64,000 nt of DNA from Desulfuromonadaceae bacterium (GTDB lineage Bacteria > Desulfobacterota > Desulfuromonadia > Geobacterales > Pseudopelobacteraceae). The translations under genes and the position numbers were made by a program. Below the pieces are notes generated by a model. That model saw only the letters and a list, made by a program, of their open reading frames with translations. It ran no database searches and was not told where the DNA came from. Location of the stretch: the NCBI GenBank assembly GCA_028687585.1, contig JAQTZV010000017.1:1-64000 (forward strand). The letters are read 5' to 3'. Below, one piece after another: positions 46,362 to 55,514 of this stretch (positions are counted from its first letter, which is position 1; every line of letters begins with the position of its first letter).

Positions 46362-46411
46362 CCCGACCGGGACATCAAAATCCGGCTCGGTTGGAAAAGG
46401 GGGATATTCTC

Positions 46412-47389
46412 TTGATAAAAGATCTGAAAAATTCACCCGAAGTCTGTTTCGGGAAAAACAGCACCGACATCGTCTATAACCAGATAACACTCAAAGGGCC
46501 AACTCCCGACGACCTGGAGCTGAAAATATTCTTTCACGGCTTCTACAGCTTCAATGGGAACTCCACCCTCATCTACGGAAAGAAGGATGCCGTTTTGGTC
46601 AGTACTGCTTTCCTGAAAAGCGATGCCTACCGGCTGGTCGCTGGCATACTGGAAACCGGCAAGAACCTGACCCACGTGATCATTCCTGAATTTCACCCGG
46701 ACCACCACTTCTGCTCCCAGATTGTGCAGGATGCTTTTCCAGATGCCAAGTTCGTTGCTCTGCAAAGCATCGTCAGAGACGTCGTTCTCAGCGCTGACGA
46801 CAAGATTCAGCTCTGGGGGAAACTGTTTGGCAAAAACGTGCCGGACCGGTTGCACTTCCCAATGCCGCTTGCTGACGGGCGCCTGGAGATAGAGGGGAAA
46901 TTACTGGAGCTATCGGATGGCTGGCAGGGCGACCAGGGCAATGAAACACTGGTCTGGATCCCGTCGCTGCGTGTGGCAATTACCTCGGATACCGTCTTCT
47001 ACCGTGCCCATCCCTGGACCATTGAAAGTGATGCGGCGCGGCGTAGCTTGTGGAGGGACGACCTGCGGAAACTGCGCGAAAAGGAACCGCGCATCGTAGT
47101 TCCCGGGCACGTTCCGATCGATAAATTCATGGTGGACGGCACGACCGCGATTGATTTCACGATCAAGTATCTAGAGGATTTCGAAGTCGGGCTGGCACAA
47201 GCGAAGACCGGGGACGAACTGGTCGATTACATGGAGAGCAGGTATCCGGACATGGAGGCAATACGTTTTGGCCTGCACTGGCAGGCGCGTTTCGCATTCC
47301 CCGATGCTTGCTCCGACAGGATCACCCCGATCCCGGGCATATTCCATGTTATCGGTAAAAGCGAAAACGGCGATGTGGTGTACGAGTAG
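46412..47389 (+). CDS. Metallo-beta-lactamase-fold hydrolase
   Basis: About 325 residues. The metal-binding HxHxDH motif reads E93-F-H95-P-D97-H98, so the first His is replaced by Glu. Later ligands are kept (TSDTVFY and VVPGHVPID). The fold suggests hydrolysis of a thioester, lactone or other ester. The start is uncertain: TTG at 46412 has AAAAGGGGG well placed, whereas ATG at 46349 in the same frame would overlap the SDR end. Its place in the gene series suggests a linked function, not proven. Confidence 0.7.
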   Translation: MIKDLKNSPEVCFGKNSTDIVYNQITLKGPTPDDLELKIFFHGFYSFNGNSTLIYGKKDAVLVSTAFLKSDAYRLVAGILETGKNLTHVIIPEFHPDHHFCSQIVQDAFPDAKFVALQSIVRDVVLSADDKIQLWGKLFGKNVPDRLHFPMPLADGRLEIEGKLLELSDGWQGDQGNETLVWIPSLRVAITSDTVFYRAHPWTIESDAARRSLWRDDLRKLREKEPRIVVPGHVPIDKFMVDGTTAIDFTIKYLEDFEVGLAQAKTGDELVDYMESRYPDMEAIRFGLHWQARFAFPDACSDRITPIPGIFHVIGKSENGDVVYE

Positions 47390-47453
47390 GGAACGGGCAG
47401 GCTCGGCTAACGACCGACGTCTCGGAAAGGCTAAGAAGATTGGAGGATTAGTT

Positions 47454-47858
47454 ATGAACGAAGTACGTGAAATGCTGGCAGCGGTTCCCTGTTTCGGTAG
47501 TCTGGCCACGGTGGATGGCGGCAAACCCAGGGTCAGACCGTTTGGCTTTATGTTCGAGGAGAGTGGCAGATTCTATTTCTGTACCTCAGGCACGAAGGAA
47601 GTATACCGGCAGCTGACCGTGTGCCCATATATCGAATTCACCCGGACCGGCGAAGATATGCGCTGGTTGCGTATCCGCGGCGAAATCAAATTCACCGAGG
47701 AAGCTCGTTACAAGGAAAAATGTTTTGAGCGGTATCCGATGTTGAAGGATATTTATCAGACTCCAGAAAACCCTGCTTTCAAGGTCTTTTACCTGGAACA
47801 CGGCAGGGCATCGATCGACGGCTTTATTCCTGATCAAAGTAAAAGGTTCGAGTTTTAG
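47454..47858 (+). CDS. Pyridoxamine-phosphate-oxidase-like flavin-binding protein
   Basis: 134 residues with the split-barrel pattern: PCFGSLATVDGGKPRVRPFG at the start, FYFCTSGTKEVYRQL and a late VFYLEHGRASIDGF. Such small proteins bind FMN or F420/heme. It could act as a small flavin reductase or stress-related protein. AGGATTAGTT precedes ATG 47454; a longer frame upstream reads through the previous gene and is unlikely to be coding. It lies 64 bases after the metallo-hydrolase gene. Confidence 0.7.
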   Translation: MNEVREMLAAVPCFGSLATVDGGKPRVRPFGFMFEESGRFYFCTSGTKEVYRQLTVCPYIEFTRTGEDMRWLRIRGEIKFTEEARYKEKCFERYPMLKDIYQTPENPAFKVFYLEHGRASIDGFIPDQSKRFEF

Positions 47859-47881
47859 GCCCACCGGTACTCCCAGGTTGA

Positions 47882-48892
<1,011 letters not shown>

Positions 48893-48940
48893 CAACTTTG
48901 TCGTATTCCGACGTCACTTTTGCCGTGGAGGAGTTTGTAT

Positions 48941-49669
48941 ATGCACATTAGAAGTGGTTTCGTCGCAGGTCTTGTGTCGTTGGCCATGCTTGTTTGTCTC
49001 GTAGGGGGAGCATCGGCAGTCACCCCCGAGGCTGCGCTGCGCGCCGGTTTTCCGCAAGTAAAGAGCATCGATAGTATGACTCCCTCCGACATACCCGGTG
49101 TGTGGGAGGTAGTTTCCGGCTCGAATGTAATCTTTTATTATTATCCGGCCAAGGATCTGATCATCATAGGGGACATTCTAGGCAAGGATTTGAAGCCTAA
49201 GAGTGAGGAGCGCAAGGCAATTTTAGCGGCCAAGGCGGCCGAGGCAATGGAGAAGGTTGCCCGAGAACTTCCGCTTGACAAGGCGCTGAAAATCGGCGAG
49301 GGAAAGCATGTGGTAATCGAGTTCACCGATCCCGATTGCCCGTTTTGCTGGAAGTTAGCTGAATACTTCACCAAACGCCCGGATGTGACGCAGTACGTAT
49401 TTTTTTCACCGATAAAGGCCCCAGGCTCCATCACCAAGATCCAGTTCATACTTGGGGCGAAGGACAAGGTCCGGGCCTACGACTCGATTATGCTCGCTCA
49501 TGAAATCCCAGAAACCTCTGAGCCCGCCACCGAGGCGACCCAGTCGCTATCCCTGGAGCATGTTGCCCTGTCGGAGAAGGTAGGGATTCGAATAACCCCG
49601 ACCATCTTCATCGACGGCCGTTTGGTTACCGGCACCGATCCCCGGAAACTTGACGAACTGTTAAGGTAG
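48941..49669 (+). CDS. DsbC-like thiol:disulfide interchange protein
   Basis: 242 residues. An N-terminal signal peptide (SLAMLVCLVGGASA) suggests periplasmic location. The thioredoxin-fold domain has the active-site DPDCPFCWKL (CPFC), and the cis-Pro region is ITPTIFIDG. It resembles DsbC, the disulfide isomerase, with an N-terminal dimerisation region. It could aid folding of secreted parts of the pathway such as the DUF1329 protein, which contains a vicinal Cys pair (NPCCD). TGGAGGAG precedes ATG 48941. Confidence 0.8.
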   Translation: MHIRSGFVAGLVSLAMLVCLVGGASAVTPEAALRAGFPQVKSIDSMTPSDIPGVWEVVSGSNVIFYYYPAKDLIIIGDILGKDLKPKSEERKAILAAKAAEAMEKVARELPLDKALKIGEGKHVVIEFTDPDCPFCWKLAEYFTKRPDVTQYVFFSPIKAPGSITKIQFILGAKDKVRAYDSIMLAHEIPETSEPATEATQSLSLEHVALSEKVGIRITPTIFIDGRLVTGTDPRKLDELLR

Positions 49670-49715
49670 GTAAAAGTGCTATCTAGAGTCAAAGTGGGTA
49701 CAAAGGAGAGGGCTA

Positions 49716-51296
49716 ATGCAACTTGCAGTAATTAAACATGATTCCGGCTTCAGGGAGCGGATTCGCAACGCTGAACTGCACGCGAAGATAAAGACGGCGG
49801 AGGAGACCGTTCCATATTTCAAAGACGGGATGTACCTTGGGTTCTCCGGTTTTGCTGAAGGCAACCCCAAGTGTGTGCCGGCTGCACTGGCGGAGCATGT
49901 GGAACGGAACTTTCTTCAGGGGAAGCTGTGCTTCAACGTCTTCACTGGTGCCTCCATAGGTATCGACGTGGACGACCGCTGGGCGGAACTGGGGATGATC
50001 AATCGGCGCTGGCCCCACCAGCAGGGAGACTCGATTCGCAAGGCGATCAATGCGGGCGAGATCGACTTCGGCGACCGCCACCTTGGGATGTACTCCCAGG
50101 ATTTCGGCTATGGGTTCTACACCTTGGAAAACGAGGGGAAAATCGACGTCGCGGTCATCGAAGCGAGTTGCATCACAGCCGATAATGGGTTGGTTCCCAC
50201 CCTATCCATCGGTATCATCCCGCAACTGTTGGAACGGGCGGAGAAGGTGATTGTTGAGATCAACACCTCAATCCCCTCCCTGGAAGGGATCCACGACTGT
50301 CTGGGGGTAGAACGTCCACCCTACAAGAAAATGTACGCCATAGAGCAGGTACGAGACCGCATTGGCTCCACCTGTATCCCCTGCGATCCCGATAAGATCG
50401 TGGCGATAGTGGAGTCGCAGCGCTTTCCTCTGGGACGAATATTCGGCCCCTATGACAGTAAATCTGAGCAGATCGCTGAGCACATCGTCGATTTCCTCAA
50501 ATTTGAGGTGCGGCACGGCCGCCTGCCCAAAAACCTCCTGCCGCTGCAGTCTGGGGTGGGAACCATTGCCAATGCAGTCTTTGGCGGGTTAATAAACTCA
50601 CCTTTTGAGAAACTGACCGTGTGGACCGAGGTCTTCCAGGACATCCTGTTGGATATGTTCGACTCTGGCAAGCTTGACTATGTATCGGCCGCCTCCTTCG
50701 CATTTTCAGAGGCCGCGGTCAGGCGCCTTTTCGCCAGGTGGGACGACTACAAAAGTAAGATCATTCTCAGGCCTCAGCAGATCACAAACCATGCCGAGCC
50801 GATTAGAAGGCTCGGACTCATCGCTATGAACACCCCGTTGGAGTTCGACATCTACGGGCACGTAAATTCATCGGTGGCCTGCGCCTCCCGCATCATCAAT
50901 GGCATTGGGGGCTCCGGTGACTTTATGCGTAATGCCTACCTCTCTATCATGCACACCCCCTCGACCCGGTCCACCAAAACCGACCCCAATGGGATCAGTT
51001 GCGTGCTCCCCATGGTTACGCATGTGGACCACACCGAGCACGATATGGACGTATTAGTGACCGAGCAGGGTTTGGCTGACCTCAGAGGGCTTGCTCCGCG
51101 GCAGCGGGCGAAGGTTGTGATAGACAACTGTGCTCACCCTGAGTACAAGCCGATCCTTAAGGAGTACTACGACCGCGCCTTGAGGGAGTGCTTAAATAAA
51201 CAAGGTGCCCACCAGCCGCACTTGCTCGACAAGGTGTTCGCGATGCACCTGCACCTTGAGAAGAAGGGGACGATGAAAGTGTTCAACTGGGACTGA
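49716..51296 (+). CDS. Acetyl-CoA hydrolase/transferase-family CoA-transferase
   Basis: 526 residues. The catalytic-type Glu is E305 in VWTEVFQD. The CoA-binding Gly-rich segment is IINGIGGSGDFMRNA. Late VTEQGLADLRGL is the family signature (4-hydroxybutyrate CoA-transferase, succinyl-CoA:acetate CoA-transferase). It would move CoA from acetyl- or succinyl-CoA onto a pathway acid. It fits a chain alcohol, aldehyde, acid, acyl-CoA with its neighbours. AAAGGAGAG precedes ATG 49716. The specific acid cannot be told from sequence. Confidence 0.88.
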   Translation: MQLAVIKHDSGFRERIRNAELHAKIKTAEETVPYFKDGMYLGFSGFAEGNPKCVPAALAEHVERNFLQGKLCFNVFTGASIGIDVDDRWAELGMINRRWPHQQGDSIRKAINAGEIDFGDRHLGMYSQDFGYGFYTLENEGKIDVAVIEASCITADNGLVPTLSIGIIPQLLERAEKVIVEINTSIPSLEGIHDCLGVERPPYKKMYAIEQVRDRIGSTCIPCDPDKIVAIVESQRFPLGRIFGPYDSKSEQIAEHIVDFLKFEVRHGRLPKNLLPLQSGVGTIANAVFGGLINSPFEKLTVWTEVFQDILLDMFDSGKLDYVSAASFAFSEAAVRRLFARWDDYKSKIILRPQQITNHAEPIRRLGLIAMNTPLEFDIYGHVNSSVACASRIINGIGGSGDFMRNAYLSIMHTPSTRSTKTDPNGISCVLPMVTHVDHTEHDMDVLVTEQGLADLRGLAPRQRAKVVIDNCAHPEYKPILKEYYDRALRECLNKQGAHQPHLLDKVFAMHLHLEKKGTMKVFNWD

Positions 51297-51398
51297 CCGC
51301 CTTGGAGTCGGTGAAAAAGAGTATTCAGTGACGTACCGAGAGTTAGGCTCCAGATTCGTGTTGTAATCGCTGACACCAGGAGAAAGGAGGATGTGGTA

Positions 51399-52604
51399 AT
51401 GGAAGTGTATGATAACGAGGATTATTCGACACGTTGTAATTGGTATGCTAGTTGGAGGGTGTCCCAACATGACTATAACGAAATGCCGGCACCGGAGATC
51501 CTGGCGCTGGGTTTCCCGGCTCCGACTCCTATGTCGTTTGAAAACCAGACGCTACGGCAGACCTTCCGTCTGTCTGCAGGTGGAGACTGCGTTCGCATCA
51601 AATTGTCCAATCTTTTCGGCGCCGAGCCGGTTACTTTTAGCGGTGTCCGGATTGCAAAAAGTCTGGGAAATGGTGCGATAGATCCTGACTCGGACAGTTA
51701 CGTTACTTTTAACGGAGAATGCGTATTGGTATTGGCGGCTGGAGCAGAACGGTGGAGCGATTCGGTACCGCTACCGACCATGAAGAATATGGACCTTGTA
51801 GTCAGTATATATTTTGCGGAGAACACAAAGGTTGCCACATCCCACTCCCCCTCAAGACAGACGAATTACGTGACCTACGGGAACACGCTATCAACCGCGA
51901 CGGCTGCGGGCGCACATACCCTCGAATCGTACTATTGGCTCGCCGGTGCGGACGTCTTTAGCAGGCAGAAAATAAACGTTTTTGTGGCATTCGGAGATTC
52001 GATAACGGATGGGTTCTGTTCCACAGTTGATGCAAATCGTCGTTATCCAGATCTATTGGACGAAATGCTGCAGTCAGCCGGAACGCTTGGCCGGGTAAGT
52101 GTCGTCAATTCCGGCATTTCGGGCAATCGGTGGTTGCGCGACGGCGTCGGTCCGAACGGCTCGGGACGTTTCGAACGCGATGCGCTCGACGTCGCCTGCG
52201 TCACGCATGTCGCCATCCTTCTCGGAATCAACGATTTGGGCGTCGGCGTGTGGATCCCGGCACAAGGCGTGACGGCAGGGCAAATAACGGCGGCATTGGC
52301 TACCGCTATTGCCGCCGCGAAGTCGAAGGGACTGAACGTGCTGGTCGGTACGTTGACGCCCTATGCCGGCTGCGGATACGACTCCGCCGCAGGCGAAGCC
52401 TCCCGGCAAACCGTCAATGCATGGATTAGGACAAATACGGCCATTGATGCGGTAATCGATTTCGATCTGGCCCTACGGGATCCGGACAATCCAACGCAGC
52501 TTTTGGCAGCGTATGACAGCGGCGACCGCTTACATCCAAGCGATGCCGGGTATCTGCAAATGGCAAGAACGGCTGCTGCGGCCCTGTCGAAGGCAAACCT
52601 CTAA
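51399..52604 (+). CDS. SGNH/GDSL hydrolase
   Basis: 401 residues. An N-terminal beta-rich region (about residues 1-180) is followed by an SGNH hydrolase domain with blocks FVAFGDSITDG (Ser), SGISGNRW (Gly), LGINDLG (Asn) and GDRLHPSDAGY (Asp/His). It would hydrolyse an ester or acetyl group. No signal peptide is evident at this start. AGGAGG lies 8 bases before ATG 51399; GTG 51393 is possible. It is the last rightward gene before tetR, and the two stops overlap by a few bases. Confidence 0.85.
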   Translation: MEVYDNEDYSTRCNWYASWRVSQHDYNEMPAPEILALGFPAPTPMSFENQTLRQTFRLSAGGDCVRIKLSNLFGAEPVTFSGVRIAKSLGNGAIDPDSDSYVTFNGECVLVLAAGAERWSDSVPLPTMKNMDLVVSIYFAENTKVATSHSPSRQTNYVTYGNTLSTATAAGAHTLESYYWLAGADVFSRQKINVFVAFGDSITDGFCSTVDANRRYPDLLDEMLQSAGTLGRVSVVNSGISGNRWLRDGVGPNGSGRFERDALDVACVTHVAILLGINDLGVGVWIPAQGVTAGQITAALATAIAAAKSKGLNVLVGTLTPYAGCGYDSAAGEASRQTVNAWIRTNTAIDAVIDFDLALRDPDNPTQLLAAYDSGDRLHPSDAGYLQMARTAAAALSKANL

Positions 52605-53269
52605 TCCGGCGACACCTTGGAGCTCTCTTCGAAGCACACGATCTCGGGTATTTCAGGCAACGGCAGCGACACGATGCGTTGTGCCTCAGTTGGTGGCACG
52701 CCGAGTCCGGTCAGCACCAGACGGGCAACTTCAGCCTCGTGGTGAGGTTGCGCCACGTTGAATACTATAGGGCGCATTCCCAAGGTAATGGCACCCGTGA
52801 GGAATGCGAGAGCTGCCGATTCGGTGCCATAGCGGAAGCGACCGGTATCGAGACCTGCCCGCAAATCGCGCAACGCCGGTTGTGTCACCTTGTCGAAGTC
52901 CGGGGCAAAAATAGAAAAGCGAAGAAACAGCTTTCCCCAGTCATGGTTGCGTGCACAGGCGCCAAGAGAAGTGCGAATTTCTATGGAGATTCGTTCGGCG
53001 GGATCGTTGACTGTGGCGCGAGCATTTTTGACATATTCTACCATGTCGCTGATGAGACGCATGCAAACTGCCTGTTGAATGTCGTCGCGACTACGAAAGT
53101 ATTTGTAGGCAGTGCCGTGGGTGACGCCGGCTTCGGCTGCAACTTCATGGACTGAAACGACATCGAGTCCTCGGGTCGCATATAGGCGAAGCGCCGCATC
53201 GAGCAGAACCTTGTAGTTCTTAGATCTCGTTTTGGTAAAGTCTACTGACGTGGTTGTGTTGGAAGTCAT
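52601..53269 (-). CDS. TetR-family transcriptional regulator
   Basis: 222 residues. The N-terminal helix-turn-helix is HEVAAEAGVTHGTAYKYFRSRDD near residue 42; the C-terminal ligand domain is helical. It reads leftward, away from the MFS gene, and converges on the SGNH hydrolase. Its promoter (53428-53456) carries operator-like site B across the -10 region, which fits autoregulation. The same 15-bp motif is found upstream of the DUF1302 operon, so this protein is the best candidate regulator of the whole locus. The ligand is probably a pathway compound. Confidence 0.88.
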   Translation of the reverse strand: MTSNTTTSVDFTKTRSKNYKVLLDAALRLYATRGLDVVSVHEVAAEAGVTHGTAYKYFRSRDDIQQAVCMRLISDMVEYVKNARATVNDPAERISIEIRTSLGACARNHDWGKLFLRFSIFAPDFDKVTQPALRDLRAGLDTGRFRYGTESAALAFLTGAITLGMRPIVFNVAQPHHEAEVARLVLTGLGVPPTEAQRIVSLPLPEIPEIVCFEESSKVSPD

Positions 53270-53417
53270 TTATTTTTCCTCGCAAGAAAATATCGGGCGG
53301 TGACATCGCATCGCCGTGATCGTCGGTTCAAATGTCCGATGTGCTCGTGAACGAATCATTCGATTGTCCCTTCGCATTATCATCCCTAGGTGACCACCGG
53401 ACTGATCGCTCATAAAA

Positions 53418-53456
53418 TGTACATTATGTATAACATATACGTAGCGGATTGGTCAA
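53418..53456 (-). promoter_or_regulatory. tetR promoter with operator site B
   Basis: On the minus strand: -35 TTGACC (53451-53456), 17-base spacer, -10 TTATAC (53428-53433). The operator-like TGTACA-TTA-TGTATA (53418-53432, plus strand) overlaps the -10. Layout is identical to the leftward promoter at 30645-30683. Autoregulation by TetR is inferred. Confidence 0.6.
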
Positions 53457-53736
53457 TAAGCCAAAGTTAATCCCGTAAATCCTGCTTTTTGTGGTGTGTT
53501 CACGTGCCACAGTTGATATAACGGGGTGTGTTGTTGTGATACATTAAATACAATAAAAGTATAATATCTGGGCGAGTGCGGCTAGATGCTCGAACGAGTG
53601 CGATTGTGTGGAGTTGACTTGATGATTGAAAGATGATCGCTTTTATTTAGATGTATTACAGTGGTTTTAAAGGCTGTATACGCAGGTCGATCAATCTATT
53701 GACCAGAATATATTTTCTCAGATCATGAAAAAATAG

Positions 53737-53770
53737 TTGACAGCTGGACAATAAATATACAAAATGTATA
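53737..53770 (+). promoter_or_regulatory. Rightward promoter with operator site D
   Basis: -35 TTGACA at 53737-53742, then 13 bases, then TATACA-AAA-TGTATA (53756-53770), the most symmetrical of the four sites: a perfect 6-3-6 inverted repeat. Flanks and spacing match the promoter at 30945. It now drives the MFS gene starting at 54110, across a remnant of an older operon. Confidence 0.6.
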
Positions 53771-54063
53771 TAAAACACGGTTCGGTTATGGGAGCTAATA
53801 CACGTCTGGGTGCCCACGTACTGGAAAACCGACGTCTATTACCGCTTCGTTGGAGTCAAACAGGCTTTTGCTCCAGCACAGACTATTTTGGAAAGCGGTC
53901 ATGAACAAGGTTTGGACCAAGGATACTGGATTCTTTGTAGAGCTATTGCTGCGATATGGCATGCCGGATAGATCAGACGGGGAGCACGTTTTTTTGAGAC
54001 AATGGTCGGCGCGCCCTTTCTAGCGTTGGGGATATATTGCGCAGCTTGGAGCGGGGGTGGTTG

Positions 54064-54113
54064 CTGCCCGAGAAACAGAGCCGGTGGAAACGGCGGAAGA
54101 GGTGCTGATATGA
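54064..54113 (+). pseudogene. 3' remnant of an MMPL transporter gene
   Basis: The frame reads AARETEPVETAEEVLI before TGA. The transporter at 36359-38803 ends AARETEPVEAAEEVPI, and the DNA of the two ends differs at only about 8 of 45 positions. Weaker similarity may extend upstream to about 54000. The rest of the gene is lost. The remnant stop overlaps the MFS start (ATGA). Confidence 0.7.
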
Positions 54114-55432
54114 GCGAAGTGGTAGCTTACTCCAGGTTTAGATGGTTCGTGCTGCTGGTGCAGTGTATGGCCACGTCTTCCTCCGTGGTCGTCATGATCG
54201 CCCCCGCCTCCCTCATCGGTGTTCTGGCCAGGGATCTTGGTGTCAGTGTGGGGGTCGCCACCGGCAGCTTGATGGGCTCGTTCAACCTGGTCATGGCCTT
54301 GTCGAGCCTGGTGGGGGGCGCAGTGTGCGACCGATACGGCGTGATCAAAGCTTACGCGGGGAGTCTTCTCCTGCTTGGTACCCCCTTCCTTGCTCTTCCT
54401 TGGGTCGGGCACAGTTTCGCCTGCGTCGTGGCGCTTCGGCTCATCCAGGGCCTCGGGGTGGGGTGCATCCTTTCGTCGGTCGTGGTCATCGCCACGTCCT
54501 GGTTTCCTCCCGAGCAGCGAGGCATCGTTACCGGCTTCCAGGGAATGTCGTCAACTCTCGGTCTGGCAGTGGGTTTCATGGCCGCCCCTGCGGCACTCGC
54601 CTCGACCGGCACCTGGCAAGGTGCCTTGGCGTTACTGTCAGTCGGGTGTCTTGTGGCCCTCGTGCTGGTGCTGGCCATGCTTGCAGGTCCCGGACCCGCC
54701 GTGGCACCGTGCACTGCGGAGGAATTCGAGGACGGTGCATTTTCGCGGGCCTGCCGACAGCCGGTTACCTGGCTCGTGGTGGCAATCATGTTCAGCTTTG
54801 CCTGGGTGTATGCCGCCTTTAACGATCTCACCCCCGGGTATCTGGCCATCGCGCCGCCGGTGGGGATCGGCCTCGGGCCGCAACTCGGCGGCAAGCTCAT
54901 GATGATGGTGCAGTTCGCAGCCATGACGGGATCGGTCACCAGCGGTTACGTCATCGAGAAGGTGTTTCGGGGGAGCACCCGTCCGGTGATCATGATCGGG
55001 TATCTGCTCTTTGGCGCTGCTACGCTGTCCCTAGTGTTCCCGATCGTGCACACGAGGATGCCCGGCCTGGCAGGATGTCTGGTCGCGGCGGGTTTCTTCG
55101 AGGCCTGGGTGATTCCCGGTGCCTTGGCCTTTTACTCCGTGCATTACCCCGCCCACATCGCGGGACGGCTCGCGGGGCTGTCTTTCGGGATCGGAGGGTT
55201 CGGGGGAACCCTGGGAGTCATTGTCGGCGCGTTTGCCCTTCACCACACCGGAAATTATCACGTCTCCATCTTCATTGTGGGGGCGGCAGCCTTGACCGGT
55301 TTGGTGCTGGCGGCGGGACTTAGGGCGCCGGCTTCCCCTCTGTGTGAGCTCATGCCCGCGCTCGGAGAAGGGGACGATCAGGGCTCGGGCGGTGATGCCG
55401 GGGGCATAGCCGTCCCAATCAAAGCTGAGTAA
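54110..55432 (+). CDS. MFS transporter
   Basis: About 440 residues with 12 predicted membrane helices. Motif A-like GGAVCDRYGVIKAYAG lies between helices 2 and 3. It resembles carboxylate or oxalate/formate-type major facilitators. ATG 54110 is chosen because it overlaps the remnant stop and follows GGAAGAGG; the open frame reaches 54002, but that part translates the older transporter's debris. Under site D control it may import or export a pathway acid. Confidence 0.85.
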   Translation: MSEVVAYSRFRWFVLLVQCMATSSSVVVMIAPASLIGVLARDLGVSVGVATGSLMGSFNLVMALSSLVGGAVCDRYGVIKAYAGSLLLLGTPFLALPWVGHSFACVVALRLIQGLGVGCILSSVVVIATSWFPPEQRGIVTGFQGMSSTLGLAVGFMAAPAALASTGTWQGALALLSVGCLVALVLVLAMLAGPGPAVAPCTAEEFEDGAFSRACRQPVTWLVVAIMFSFAWVYAAFNDLTPGYLAIAPPVGIGLGPQLGGKLMMMVQFAAMTGSVTSGYVIEKVFRGSTRPVIMIGYLLFGAATLSLVFPIVHTRMPGLAGCLVAAGFFEAWVIPGALAFYSVHYPAHIAGRLAGLSFGIGGFGGTLGVIVGAFALHHTGNYHVSIFIVGAAALTGLVLAAGLRAPASPLCELMPALGEGDDQGSGGDAGGIAVPIKAE

Positions 55433-55514
55433 TAAAATGAGATCGGGCAGCCAAGACAGAACTTGTTGAGAGCGGCATTCAAAAATATAGTCGAGTAAAG
55501 AGGAGACAGAGCCT

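Larger units (their letters stand above)
53270..54109. other. Divergent regulatory region with decayed operon remnant
   Basis: This 840-base gap holds the tetR promoter (site B), a rightward promoter (site D) and, near its right end, a remnant of an MMPL gene. Between 53780 and 54000 there is a short open stretch (about 53901-54023) without recognisable similarity. Upstream of the rightward promoter the DNA is AT-rich. No complete gene is present. Confidence 0.5.

Noticed and set aside
54002..54109. N-terminal extension of the MFS protein
   Set aside because: It translates remnant DNA of an older transporter gene in another frame and lacks a ribosome site; the start at 54110 is better.
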